46,005 bases of DNA. Origin: Actinomycetota bacterium. Lineage in GTDB: Bacteria; Actinomycetota; Actinomycetes; S36-B12; UBA5976. Numbering within the stretch: the stretch's first letter is position 1; each line of letters starts with the position of its first letter. This document shows positions 7,679-16,205 of the stretch, in pieces. Made by a program: the position numbers and the translations under genes. Location: positions 1 through 46,005 of the forward strand of contig JAFMIT010000001.1 of NCBI GenBank assembly GCA_017853815.1, read 5' to 3'. The notes beneath the pieces are model-generated. The model ran no database searches. It was not told the DNA's origin and worked only from the letters and a program-made list of their open reading frames with translations.

Positions 7679-8384
7679 CGGTGCTCACTCTCCGGACTTC
7701 GTCGACCTCCGCGCTCGGCTCGGTCACGATGTCTCCGATGAGTTGTTGTTGCTCTCTGTGACTCATCGATCGTATGCCTACGAAAACGGCAACGTGCCGA
7801 CGAACGAGCGACTCGAATTTCTCGGCGACTCAGTCCTTGGTCTCGTTGTCACCGAGACTCTGTATCGGCTTCACCCAGATCTGCCAGAAGGCCAGCTCGC
7901 AAAACTGCGTGCTGCGGTGGTTAACGCTAAAGCGCTCGCCGAAATTGGTCGCACGGTGGGGCTTGGCGAATTCTTGCTTCTAGGCAAAGGTGAAGAAGCC
8001 ACGGGCGGCCGAAGCAAGGCCTCGATTCTGGCCGATGCGACCGAAGCGGTCATCGGAGCGGTTTTTCTGGGCGCAGGACTCGAAGCCGCCACGCAATTGG
8101 TGCATACCTGGGTCGATCCTTTAATCGCTGCTGCATCGACACTCGGAGCAGGCCTAGATTGGAAGACAAGTCTCCAAGAATTAACGAGTCAACTTGGGAT
8201 GGGTGTTCCTGACTACGCCGTAACGGAGTCCGGCCCAGATCACGATAAGCGCTTCACTGCCCGAGTTCGTCTGGGTGACAGGCTGCTCGGCTACGGCGAG
8301 GGGCGCAGCAAGAAAGAAGCCGAACAGCAAGCCGCAGCTTCAGCATTCGCTGAGCTTGAGGCCGCGCCACTCTCGGATAGTTAG
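7668..8384 (+). CDS. rnc: Ribonuclease III
   Basis: RNase III cleaves double-stranded RNA and processes the rRNA precursor. The 238-residue protein has the signature NERLEFLGDSVLGLVVTE near residues 46-63, with catalytic Glu50 and Asp54. The second acidic pair is Asp123 and Glu126 in LADATEAVIGAVF. A double-stranded RNA-binding domain occupies about residues 160-232, ending with GEGRSKKEAEQQAAASAF. The start ATG at 7668 lies inside the end of the acyl-carrier gene, implying coupling. It is followed 11 bases later by mutM. Confidence 0.97.
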   Translation: MPASGAHSPDFVDLRARLGHDVSDELLLLSVTHRSYAYENGNVPTNERLEFLGDSVLGLVVTETLYRLHPDLPEGQLAKLRAAVVNAKALAEIGRTVGLGEFLLLGKGEEATGGRSKASILADATEAVIGAVFLGAGLEAATQLVHTWVDPLIAAASTLGAGLDWKTSLQELTSQLGMGVPDYAVTESGPDHDKRFTARVRLGDRLLGYGEGRSKKEAEQQAAASAFAELEAAPLSDS

Positions 8385-8395
8385 CCAGAATCTCG

Positions 8396-9259
8396 GTGCC
8401 TGAACTTCCAGAAGTCGAGACGGTACGCGCGGGGCTCAGTGAGCACATCACGGGCGCACGTTTCGAGACCGTGACGGTTCTGCATTCGCGGCTCACCCGT
8501 CAACATGTGCGCGGTCCACGAGATTTTGAGAAAAGTCTCCGCCAACACACGATTCGCTGCGTCTCGCGCCGCGGCAAGTTCTTGTGGTTACCGCTCTCGG
8601 ATTCTGACCAGGCTCTCGTGATGCACCTTGGGATGAGTGGCCAAGCCCTTCTGGTGCCACCGGACGAACCTGACGAAAAACACCTGCGCATTCGCTTCGC
8701 ACTCGATCGTTCGGATGTCGAGCTTCGATACGTTGACCAGCGAATGTTCGGGGGAGCGCACGTAGACGAACTCGCTGAGGTGGACCACGGTCAGAGAGTG
8801 CCTGCCTCGGTACTCCACATCGCCCGAGATGCGCTCGATCCGCTTCTTGACCTGGAGCAAGTGGTCGCCGATATTCGGCGCCGCTCGGCAGGAATCAAAC
8901 AGCTTCTGCTCAACCAAAGCGTTGTCTCCGGTATTGGCAATATCTATGCGGATGAAGCTCTGTGGGCCGCCAAGGTGCACTACCTGACGCCTGGAAACCG
9001 CCTGAGCCGCGCAAAAGTTCGCGAGCTCCTCGGGGCCGTCCAAGCCGTGATGCGAGCGGCAGTTGCGGCCGGCGGTACGTCGTTTGATGACCTCTATGTA
9101 GGCGTGAACGGGGAGAGCGGCTGGTTTGATGTCAGCCTGCACGCCTACGGTCAAGAGGGCGAACCCTGCGATAGGTGTGGCCGCCCGATCGTCCGCGAAA
9201 GCTGGGCAAACCGTTCGTCATTTAGGTGCCCCCGCTGTCAGCCGAGGCCGAGAGCCTGA
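8396..9259 (+). CDS. mutM: Formamidopyrimidine-DNA glycosylase
   Basis: MutM (Fpg) removes oxidised purines such as 8-oxoguanine and nicks the abasic site. The start is GTG at 8396. After Met removal the protein begins PELPEVETVRAGL, giving the catalytic N-terminal Pro and the following Glu. Other marks are the central stretch QSVVSGIGNIYADEALW and the C-terminal zinc finger, with CDRCGRP and CPRC near residues 258-281. At 287 residues it is full length. rnc-mutM-smc is the usual actinobacterial order. Confidence 0.96.
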   Translation: MPELPEVETVRAGLSEHITGARFETVTVLHSRLTRQHVRGPRDFEKSLRQHTIRCVSRRGKFLWLPLSDSDQALVMHLGMSGQALLVPPDEPDEKHLRIRFALDRSDVELRYVDQRMFGGAHVDELAEVDHGQRVPASVLHIARDALDPLLDLEQVVADIRRRSAGIKQLLLNQSVVSGIGNIYADEALWAAKVHYLTPGNRLSRAKVRELLGAVQAVMRAAVAAGGTSFDDLYVGVNGESGWFDVSLHAYGQEGEPCDRCGRPIVRESWANRSSFRCPRCQPRPRA

Positions 9260-9263
9260 GAGG

Positions 9264-9274
9264 TAGGGTTCGCC
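9264..9274 (+). promoter_or_regulatory. Putative promoter -10 box before smc
   Basis: TAGGGT at 9264-9269 followed by TCGCC at 9270-9274 lies just after the mutM stop and 73 bases before the smc start. It matches the -10 plus TCGCC arrangement before rpmB and yceD. A clear -35 is not evident. Confidence 0.35.
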
Positions 9275-9347
9275 TTTGTCGTGAGGCGTCTTAGCCGCTG
9301 TGCGACCAACCGTGAGTTGCTCACCGCTGGAGTCGAAAGGAGGGTCG

Positions 9348-12300
9348 ATGTATCTCAAGAGTTTGACGATGAAGGGCTTCAAGTCTTTTGCGTCCTCAAC
9401 GACCCTTCAGCTCGAACCAGGCATCACCTGCGTCGTCGGCCCCAATGGTTCAGGCAAATCGAATGTTGTCGATGCACTTGCGTGGGTAATGGGCGAGCAA
9501 GGTGCCAAGTCACTTCGTGGTGGCAAGATGGAAGACGTCATCTTTGCTGGCACCGTGGATCGCGCCCCACTTGGTCGCGCCGAAGTAATCCTCACCATCG
9601 ACAACACCGACGGTGCATTGCCGATCGACTACACCGAAGTCACGATCTCACGCATCATGTTCCGCAGTGGCGGATCGGAATACGCCATCAACGGTGAACC
9701 GTGCCGGCTTCTTGACATCCAAGAGTTGCTCTCTGACTCTGGCATCGGTCGCGAAATGCACGTCATCGTCGGACAGAATCAGCTCGACCAAATTCTTGGT
9801 GCCACTCCTGACGATCGCCGCGGCTTTATTGAAGAAGCCGCTGGTGTCCTCAAGCATCGCAAGCGCAAAGAAAAAGCGCTACGCAAACTTGAAGCCATGC
9901 AGGGCAACTTGCTACGTCTGACCGACCTTACGACCGAACTTCGACGTCAGCTGACACCTCTAGGCAAACAAGCCGAAGTGGCCCGACGTGCGCAAGTCAT
10001 CCAACTCGACCTTCGTGATTCCAAATCACGTCTTCTCGCCGATGATCTCGTTCAACTTCGCGAAGCGCTCGCCGCCGAAGTAGCAGACGAAACCGCATTG
10101 CGCGACAAGCGCTCTGAGGTCGAAACTGAACTTTCTGCACTGCAGTCGCGCGAAGCAGTTCTCGATGCCGAGATTCGCGCCGACGCTCCGTTAGTCGCCC
10201 GCCGCCAAGAAACCTGGTTCCGGCTCTCGAGTCTGCGCGAACGTTTCCACGGTACGGCATCACTGGCAGCCGAGCGGGTGCGCGTGCTTTCGCCAGTCGA
10301 AGAAGAAGCGCTTGGTCGAGATCCAGAAGAGCTAGAGGCCGAAGCCAAAGCCGCGCGCGAAGAAGCGGATGCGCTTGCAGCAGAAGTAATCACGGCGCGT
10401 ACTGCACTCGAAGCGTCGACAAAGCAGCGGGCCCAAGCAGAAGGTCAACTGGCAGAAGAAAATCGCCGACTTTCAGATATTGCTCGCGCTGCCGCAGATC
10501 ATCGCGATGGGCTGACGCGACTTTCTGGTCAAGTCGATGCGATGCGGCAACGAATTGAGACGCGCACCTCTGAGATTGCCCGACTGCAGGAACAGATTTC
10601 TTCTGCAGAAGAGCGTGCGTCTCAAGCGCAGAACGAATTTCTAGCTCGTGAATCCGAAATCGCTGGCCTCAACACTGACGAAGAAGGTCTAGACGCCGCT
10701 TACGAAACCGCTGCCGCAAAACTTGCAGCGGCCGAAGATGCGTTGAACGCACTCATCGCTGAAGAACAAAGTGCTGAGCGCGAACGCGCAAACCTTGCCG
10801 CCCGCGTGGAAGCGCTCGAGATGGCACTGTCGAATCAAGGCGGCGGCGCGGTTCTGCTGTCTGCCACCGAAACCGTCCCCGGTGTCCTTGGTTCTGTTGC
10901 GTCGCTCATCAAAGTTCGCAGCGGTTATGAGGACGCCATCGCGGTCGCGCTTGGTACTGCAGCCGATGCCGTGGTCGTTTCTGATGTGGACACTGCCATC
11001 GCCGCGTTCGTTCATCTGAAGAATGTTGATGCTGGCCGTGCGGGCGTTGTTATCGCACAGAGTGGCGCCTCGACTCAGTGGGATTTCCACCAGCTTCCCG
11101 CAGGTGCGATTCGCGCGACTGACGTAGTTCAAACGCCAGACAATGTTGGCTCGGCCATCGCAGCCTTGTTGCGCAACGTAGTTCTCGTCGAGTCGCTCTC
11201 TGATGCCCGTCTGGTGATTGCGCACAATCCTGATGCCGTCGCTGTGACGTCCGCGGGTGACGTGCTTGGTGCCGCCGCTGGTGCCGGCGGATCTGCGCAT
11301 GCTCCAAGTTTGATCCAAATGCAATCTGCGCTCGACGACGCTCGTGCGAAACGTGATGCGTTGAGTGATGTTGTTTCTCGGGCCAAGTTCGAACAGGTAG
11401 CAGCGACCGAAGCCGTCAAGAATGCACAGCGTGAAGCTGACGCACGATTGACGGTGCTCCATGAGTCGGACGCAGAGATGGCGGCGGTTGCTGAGCAGCT
11501 TGGCAATCTCGCTTCCGCTGTTCGCAACGCAAACGCCGAAGCTGATCGGCTTCGTAATGGCTTGGCGGCAGCGACGTCAGCATTGGCTGCTGATGAACTG
11601 TCATTGACCGAATTGCTTTCACGCCTTGAGGCCGCAGAGTCGGCCGACGTGGAGGTTGAACCATCGACCGAGACTCGCGACCGACTTTCGGCAGACGTCG
11701 AGACCGCTCGACAGACTGAAGTTGATGCCCGTTTGGCGGTGCGCACCAACGAGGAACGCCAGCGGGCTGCTTCGACGGCCGCTGACACTCTTGAGCGGGC
11801 TGCACGTGACGAACGTGAATCGCGTCGTCGGTTCGCCGAACGCAAAGAGCGCCGTGCGCGCGAAGCAGCAGTTGCAACCTCGGTACTGAAGGGCACCGAG
11901 ATTGCACTTTCGTGGCTCGAAGTCTCACTCCAGCAGGCGTCGAACGAACGAACCGCAGCTGAACGACAGCGCGATGCTCGTGACGTCGAAATCACCGCAG
12001 TACGTGCGCGCATTCGTGAACTTTCGGGTGAACTTGAACGTTTGGTATCTGATGTTCACCGAGATGAAGTTGCTCGAGCTGAGCAGCGATTGCGCATCGA
12101 GGCGCTCGAGAACAAGGCCATGGAAGAACTCGGTCTTGATGTAGACACATTGCTTGAAGAATTTGGACCGCACAACTTGGTCCCACCATCGCCACCAGCT
12201 CCTGGCGATGAGATTGATCCGAATGCACCTGCGCCAGAGCCATACCCCTATGTTCGCGAGCAGCAAGAAAAGCGTCTCAAGCAAGCTGAACGTGGCCTGA

Positions 12301-12917
12301 ATCTCTTGGGCAAAGTTAATCCTCTGGCACTTGAAGAATTTGCGGCTCTCGAAGAGCGTCATCAGTTCTTGAACGCTCAACTCGATGACTTGCGCAAGTC
12401 CAAGAATGATCTGATGGCCATCATCAAAGATGTTGATGAACGTGTCCAACAAGTATTTGCAGAAGCGTTCGCCGATACCGCTCGCGAGTTCGAAGGAATC
12501 TTCTCGCGGCTGTTCCCCGGTGGCGAAGGCCGACTTGTTCTCACCAATCCAGATGACTTGCTCACCACAGGTATCGAGGTCGAAGCTCGCCCGCCTGGCA
12601 AGAAACTGAAGCGACTTTCGTTGCTTTCTGGCGGCGAGCGATCGCTGACAGCGGTTGCGTTCTTGGTCGCGCTTTTCAAAGCCCGCCCAAGTCCTTTCTA
12701 CGTCATGGACGAAGTTGAAGCTGCCCTCGACGATGTGAACCTCGGTCGTTTGATCGAGTTGATGAAGGAGCTGCAAGAAAGCAGCCAGTTGATTGTCATC
12801 ACTCACCAGAAGCGGACAATGGAAATCGCTGACGCGCTGTACGGCGTCACCATGCGTGGCGATGGTGTGTCTGCAGTGATTAGCCAGCGACTCGCAGACG
12901 TTCGGGATAGCGCCTAG
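9348..12917 (+). CDS. smc: Chromosome segregation protein SMC
   Basis: SMC is the ATPase of the bacterial condensin that extrudes DNA loops and helps segregate chromosomes, working with ScpA and ScpB (not in this window). The 1189-residue protein has the canonical layout: Walker A GPNGSGKS at residues 31-38, a long coiled coil, and a hinge at about 500-660 that begins near GAVLLSATETVPGVLG. A returning coiled coil follows, then the signature LLSGGERSLTAVAFLVALF near 1091, and Walker B FYVMDEVEAALDD near 1118. The start is ATG at 9348, six bases after AAAGGAGG (9336-9343). The end lies two bases before ftsY. Confidence 0.97.
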   Translation: MYLKSLTMKGFKSFASSTTLQLEPGITCVVGPNGSGKSNVVDALAWVMGEQGAKSLRGGKMEDVIFAGTVDRAPLGRAEVILTIDNTDGALPIDYTEVTISRIMFRSGGSEYAINGEPCRLLDIQELLSDSGIGREMHVIVGQNQLDQILGATPDDRRGFIEEAAGVLKHRKRKEKALRKLEAMQGNLLRLTDLTTELRRQLTPLGKQAEVARRAQVIQLDLRDSKSRLLADDLVQLREALAAEVADETALRDKRSEVETELSALQSREAVLDAEIRADAPLVARRQETWFRLSSLRERFHGTASLAAERVRVLSPVEEEALGRDPEELEAEAKAAREEADALAAEVITARTALEASTKQRAQAEGQLAEENRRLSDIARAAADHRDGLTRLSGQVDAMRQRIETRTSEIARLQEQISSAEERASQAQNEFLARESEIAGLNTDEEGLDAAYETAAAKLAAAEDALNALIAEEQSAERERANLAARVEALEMALSNQGGGAVLLSATETVPGVLGSVASLIKVRSGYEDAIAVALGTAADAVVVSDVDTAIAAFVHLKNVDAGRAGVVIAQSGASTQWDFHQLPAGAIRATDVVQTPDNVGSAIAALLRNVVLVESLSDARLVIAHNPDAVAVTSAGDVLGAAAGAGGSAHAPSLIQMQSALDDARAKRDALSDVVSRAKFEQVAATEAVKNAQREADARLTVLHESDAEMAAVAEQLGNLASAVRNANAEADRLRNGLAAATSALAADELSLTELLSRLEAAESADVEVEPSTETRDRLSADVETARQTEVDARLAVRTNEERQRAASTAADTLERAARDERESRRRFAERKERRAREAAVATSVLKGTEIALSWLEVSLQQASNERTAAERQRDARDVEITAVRARIRELSGELERLVSDVHRDEVARAEQRLRIEALENKAMEELGLDVDTLLEEFGPHNLVPPSPPAPGDEIDPNAPAPEPYPYVREQQEKRLKQAERGLNLLGKVNPLALEEFAALEERHQFLNAQLDDLRKSKNDLMAIIKDVDERVQQVFAEAFADTAREFEGIFSRLFPGGEGRLVLTNPDDLLTTGIEVEARPPGKKLKRLSLLSGGERSLTAVAFLVALFKARPSPFYVMDEVEAALDDVNLGRLIELMKELQESSQLIVITHQKRTMEIADALYGVTMRGDGVSAVISQRLADVRDSA

Positions 12918-12919
12918 CC

Positions 12920-13894
12920 ATGGCATTCATGAAGCGCTTCTTTGCTCGCAAAGACGCCAATGAAGAATCGACGAGAACCGAGTCATCGTCACCAACCACC
13001 ACCGAGAAGCGGACCCTCAAAGGTCGCCTGTCGCGCACGTCGGGAGGCTTTGGGCAAGCTCTGAGATCTGCTTTCGGTGCGCATACTGATGAAGAAATCT
13101 GGCAAGGCGTTGAAGACGCGCTACTGATGGCAGACGTGGGGATTGCAGCGACTCAAAAGATTGTGTCCGCGGCGCGTAAGCGAGCGGGTCGGACGGCGAC
13201 AGAAGTTGAAGTGCTTTCCGCACTCAAGGCCGAAATTCGTGCGATTCTTGATGATCACTCCGACCGCGACGTTCACGGCTCCGAAGAGGGAATGTCAGTT
13301 GTCCTCGTCGTCGGTGTGAACGGCACTGGCAAAACGACGAGCACTGGCAAACTCGCTCACCGCTGGGTTCAAGAGGGTTTCTCAGTTGTGTTGGGAGCCG
13401 CAGATACCTTTCGAGCGGCTGCCGCAGACCAATTGGAGACGTGGGCAACGCGAGCTGGCGCGACGATTGTTCGCGGTCCAGAGCAGGGCGACCCAGCAGC
13501 CGTCGCATTCGATGCAGTGTCTCGCGGCCTTGAGCTAGGCGCTGACGTGGTTCTCCTCGACACTGCCGGGCGGCTCCACACCAAGGCCGGGTTGATGGAC
13601 GAGCTGTCCAAGATTCGCAGGGTGGTTGAGCGACGGGCAGCAATCGATGAGGTCTTGCTGGTGATTGATGCCACGACTGGCCAAAACGGAGTTGCGCAAG
13701 CAAAAGTGTTCGCCGAAGCCGTCGATGTCACGGGCATTGTGCTCTCCAAATTGGATGGCACTGCCAAGGGTGGCGTCGTCATCGCGGTGCAGGAGCTTCT
13801 CGGAGTACCCGTGAAATACGTCGGCATCGGCGAAGGTGTTGAAGACCTCATTGACTTCAACGCAACAGATTTCGTCGACGCGTTGTTTGAGTAG
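12920..13894 (+). CDS. ftsY: Signal recognition particle receptor FtsY
   Basis: FtsY is the membrane-associated GTPase that receives the SRP-ribosome complex. The 324-residue protein has a short charged N terminus with basic residues (MKRFFARKD), then the NG domain. The P-loop is VVGVNGTGKTTSTGKLAHRW near residues 130-149. The segment ADTFRAAAADQLE and the G3 motif LLDTAGRLHTKAG follow, then TKLDGTAKGG-like LSKLDGTAKGGVV. It lacks the long acidic A domain of E. coli FtsY, as is usual in actinobacteria. It lies two bases after smc and eight bases before a small membrane protein gene, so probably one operon. Confidence 0.96.
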   Translation: MAFMKRFFARKDANEESTRTESSSPTTTEKRTLKGRLSRTSGGFGQALRSAFGAHTDEEIWQGVEDALLMADVGIAATQKIVSAARKRAGRTATEVEVLSALKAEIRAILDDHSDRDVHGSEEGMSVVLVVGVNGTGKTTSTGKLAHRWVQEGFSVVLGAADTFRAAAADQLETWATRAGATIVRGPEQGDPAAVAFDAVSRGLELGADVVLLDTAGRLHTKAGLMDELSKIRRVVERRAAIDEVLLVIDATTGQNGVAQAKVFAEAVDVTGIVLSKLDGTAKGGVVIAVQELLGVPVKYVGIGEGVEDLIDFNATDFVDALFE

Positions 13895-13902
13895 GAGTTG
13901 TC

Positions 13903-14181
13903 GTGACTGAACCACGCGCACCGCGGTATGACGGCAAGCAGGTCCTCAAGAGTTACGGGTTCGCGCTCGCGATCTTGCTACTCCCGACTCTGTTGGTGCT
14001 CAACACCAAATACGGGACTCTGGCTTTCCCTTTCTACCTCGGCATGTTCATTTATGGCATTAGTGGTCTGCTCAAGACAGATTTGGTCGAGCGCAGCAAG
14101 GGATTTGCGTCACTGCTCGGGTGCGGAACGGTCATCGTGTTGCTGATTCCCGTCACCATCATGCTGTACGTCTCGCAGTAA
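13903..14181 (+). CDS. Small membrane protein of unknown function
   Basis: A 92-residue protein with three likely membrane segments: about residues 16-33 (FALAILLLPTLLVL), 38-54 (TLAFPFYLGMFIYGISG) and 71-90 (CGTVIVLLIPVTIMLYV). The start is GTG at 13903, with AGGAG five bases upstream that overlaps the ftsY stop codon. The hydrophilic loop between segments 2 and 3 is basic (KTDLVERSKG). I do not recognise a family. Close spacing suggests co-transcription with ftsY, but a role in protein targeting would be speculation. Confidence 0.75.
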   Translation: MTEPRAPRYDGKQVLKSYGFALAILLLPTLLVLNTKYGTLAFPFYLGMFIYGISGLLKTDLVERSKGFASLLGCGTVIVLLIPVTIMLYVSQ

Positions 14182-14227
14182 CAGGCTTGATGCAGTGTTT
14201 CGGGCCCGTTGGCGCGATTGACGCTCA

Positions 14228-14308
14228 AAACCCTGGGTTTCGTAACATTCGTAACATTCTCGACCCAGAGTTGTAACTCAAATTCGGAACTTGTCACATT
14301 CTCGCAAC
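14228..14308 (+). promoter_or_regulatory. Candidate nitrogen-regulator sites upstream of amt (copy 1)
   Basis: The stretch holds AAACCC-T-GGGTTT (14228-14240), running into GGTTTCGTAAC (14236-14246), a second GTAAC at 14251 and a third at 14273, exactly 22 bases apart. Further on is GTCAC-N6-GCAAC (14293-14308). GTnAC-N6-GAAAC spacing is the pattern bound by actinobacterial GlnR. The 11-mer GGTTTCG-A/T-AAC also occurs before the second amt gene. The identity of the regulator is inferred. Confidence 0.4.
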
Positions 14309-14386
14309 GCACAGTGCAGCGGATGCGAAACATGACGTGTCCATTCTTCGCCCTGTCCGATACACAACTACGGAAGAGGGTGTGAC

Positions 14387-15703
14387 ATGCCGGAACTCAA
14401 CACCGGTGACACTGCCTGGGTCTTGGCCAGCGCGGCTTTGGTCTTGCTGATGACCCCAGGCTTGGCGTTTTTCTACGGCGGCATGGTCCGCGCAAAGAGC
14501 GTCCTAAACATGATGATGATGTCTTTCGCATCCATCGCTGTCGTTTCAGTGCTGTGGGTCTTCTACGGCTTCTCATTTACTTTCGGCACTGCAGAGAGCA
14601 GTCCCTACTTCGGCTCCTTCGATCTGTCTGGCTTGACGAGCGTCGTCAACGATATGACCGCGAATGGTGCTTATTACCCAATCCCAGTACTCGCTTTCGC
14701 AGCTTTTCAGCTGATGTTCGCCGTCATTACGCCAGCGTTGATTTCAGGTGCGATTGCTGACCGCGCCAAGTTCGCAACCTGGGTGATCTTCGTGGCGATC
14801 TGGGTCACGGTGGTGTATTTCCCAGTGGCTCACTGGGTCTTCGACTTCGGTAGTGCTGACACGACTGGCGCCGGCTGGTTGGCTGCTAAGGGCGTTCTCG
14901 ATTTCGCTGGTGGTACCGCGGTTCACATCAACGCAGGTGCCGCTGGTCTTGCACTTGCTCTCGTGCTTGGTAAGCGCGTTGGCTTCCGGAAAGAAGCCAT
15001 GCGTCCTCACTCCTTGCCACTCGTGCTCTTGGGCGCGGGTCTCCTGTGGTTCGGCTGGTTCGGTTTCAACGCAGGCTCGGCGCTCGGCGCCAATGGCACT
15101 GCCGCGCTTGCCTTCATCAACACCCAAGTTGCAACCGCAGCAGCGCTTGCTGGCTGGTTGATTGTTGAAAAGTTCCGTGATGGTCATCCAACCTCGTTGG
15201 GTGCTGCGTCTGGTGCGGTAGCAGGTCTCGTGGCGATCACTCCGGCCTGTGCGTTCGTTGCACCTTGGGCTGCAGTTGTTATTGGTTTGATTGCCGGCAT
15301 CCTTTGCTCACTCGCTGTAGGTTTGAAGTACAAGTTTGGCTACGACGACTCACTCGACGTGGTTGGCGTCCACTTGGTTGGCGGTCTCTGGGGAACGCTG
15401 TCGATCGGCTTCTTTGGTACGACGGCAGCGACCTCATGGGGCGCAAACGGCCTCTTCTACGGTGGCGGTACTGAGCTCCTTGTGAAGCAGGCAATCGGCG
15501 CATTCTCGGTGCTTGCGTTCAGCTTTGTTGTCACCTACATCATCGGCTTCCTGCTGGAGAAGACAATCGGCTTCCGCATCAGCCGTGATGAAGAAATTGA
15601 AGGCGTTGACGTGACGTCACACGCTGAAAGCGCGTACGAACTCGATAGCCGTTCAGGCAGTGGCCTGGGTGGAATTCTCGCTGGATCAAAGTCGGAGGGC
15701 TGA
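14387..15703 (+). CDS. amt: Ammonium transporter, copy 1 (twin-His type)
   Basis: An Amt/Mep/Rh channel-like transporter that conducts ammonium across the cytoplasmic membrane, normally as a trimer. The 438-residue protein shows about eleven hydrophobic segments. Family signatures are PGLAFFYGGMVRAKSVLNMM near residue 24 and GLLWFGWFGFNAGSAL. The pore twin histidines are both present: His180 in GGTAVHINAG and His329 in DVVGVHLVGG. The start ATG at 14387 has a GAAGAGGG ribosome site. It is followed after one base by a P-II gene, the usual amtB-glnK pair, so the P-II protein should bind and block this transporter when nitrogen is plentiful. Confidence 0.95.
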   Translation: MPELNTGDTAWVLASAALVLLMTPGLAFFYGGMVRAKSVLNMMMMSFASIAVVSVLWVFYGFSFTFGTAESSPYFGSFDLSGLTSVVNDMTANGAYYPIPVLAFAAFQLMFAVITPALISGAIADRAKFATWVIFVAIWVTVVYFPVAHWVFDFGSADTTGAGWLAAKGVLDFAGGTAVHINAGAAGLALALVLGKRVGFRKEAMRPHSLPLVLLGAGLLWFGWFGFNAGSALGANGTAALAFINTQVATAAALAGWLIVEKFRDGHPTSLGAASGAVAGLVAITPACAFVAPWAAVVIGLIAGILCSLAVGLKYKFGYDDSLDVVGVHLVGGLWGTLSIGFFGTTAATSWGANGLFYGGGTELLVKQAIGAFSVLAFSFVVTYIIGFLLEKTIGFRISRDEEIEGVDVTSHAESAYELDSRSGSGLGGILAGSKSEG

Positions 15704-15704
15704 G

Positions 15705-16043
15705 ATGAAACTGATCACTGCAATTGTTAAGCCGTTCAAACTCGATGATGTTAAGGCAGCTCTTGAGAGCCAAGGCATTCATGGCATGACGGTTTCTGAA
15801 GCGAGCGGCTACGGCCGTCAGCGCGGTCACACTGAGGTTTACCGCGGAGCGGAATACACCGTCGATCTCGTACCTAAGGTCCGTATCGAAGTTCTCGTTG
15901 ATGACGCGGACACCGACACAGTTCTAGATGCGATTGTTGCTGTTGCACAGACTGGACGCATTGGGGATGGCAAAGTCTGGGTAATGCCAGTGGAGCAAGT
16001 GATTCGCGTTCGCACGGGAGAACGCGGAAGCTCAGCTCTCTAA
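15705..16043 (+). CDS. glnB: Nitrogen regulatory protein P-II, copy 1
   Basis: P-II is a trimeric sensor of 2-oxoglutarate, ATP/ADP and nitrogen state. The 112-residue protein begins MKLITAIVKPFKLDDV, and its T-loop contains Tyr51 in YRGAEYTVDL, the residue uridylylated or adenylylated by GlnD. The C-terminal signature TGRIGDGKVWVMPVE is also present. The start ATG at 15705 lies one base after the amt stop with an AGGG ribosome site; the longer frame inside amt is rejected. By eye about 87 of 112 residues match copy 2. GlnD lies 1.8 kb downstream, so the modification cycle is encoded here. Confidence 0.95.
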   Translation: MKLITAIVKPFKLDDVKAALESQGIHGMTVSEASGYGRQRGHTEVYRGAEYTVDLVPKVRIEVLVDDADTDTVLDAIVAVAQTGRIGDGKVWVMPVEQVIRVRTGERGSSAL

Positions 16044-16067
16044 GCACTCGCACTCTAGAAACCAATG

Positions 16068-16111
16068 ATGGCCAGCCGGAGTCACCGCCGCAGTTGACTC
16101 CGGCTGGTCAT
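16068..16111 (+). terminator. Strong hairpin between the two amt-glnB modules
   Basis: A 17-base-pair stem with one G-T pair joins 16068-16084 to 16095-16111 around a 10-base loop. No long T run follows, only a mildly T-rich GTTGGTT. It probably terminates or attenuates transcription from module 1, or stabilises the 3' end of its mRNA. Confidence 0.6.
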
Positions 16112-16120
16112 GTTGGTTGC

Positions 16121-16158
16121 GTAACACTGCCGTAATAAACGAAACAAGGTTTCGAAAC
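16121..16158 (+). promoter_or_regulatory. Candidate nitrogen-regulator site upstream of amt (copy 2)
   Basis: Half-sites with 11-base periodicity: GTAAC (16121), GTAAT (16132), a poor AACAA (16143) and GAAAC (16154), each separated by six bases. This fits the GlnR pattern gTnAc-N6-GaAAc twice, with the third element weak. Overlaid is a dyad GAAAC-AAG-GTTTC (16141-16153). The 11-mer GGTTTCGAAAC at 16148-16158 matches the one before copy 1. It lies 48 bases before the amt start. Confidence 0.42.
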
Positions 16159-16205
16159 GAAGACCGACCACAGTTCGCCCACCATCGATAGATGAGAGGG
16201 AACTC

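Noticed and set aside
11129..12013. Minus-strand frame of 294 codons rich in Arg and Ser
   Set aside because: It is antisense to the smc coiled coil, and its Ala/Arg/Ser composition is the mirror of Glu/Ala/Arg-rich sense codons.
11925..12926. Long open frame of 333 codons on the minus strand opposite smc
   Set aside because: It lies wholly opposite a clear smc coding region, has no ribosome site and looks like no protein family; biased codon use in GC-rich genes produces such shadows.
14242..14277. Repeated GTAAC units considered as a small CRISPR or iteron array
   Set aside because: Only three five-base units with short spacing; the promoter position and 11/22-base periodicity fit regulator half-sites better.
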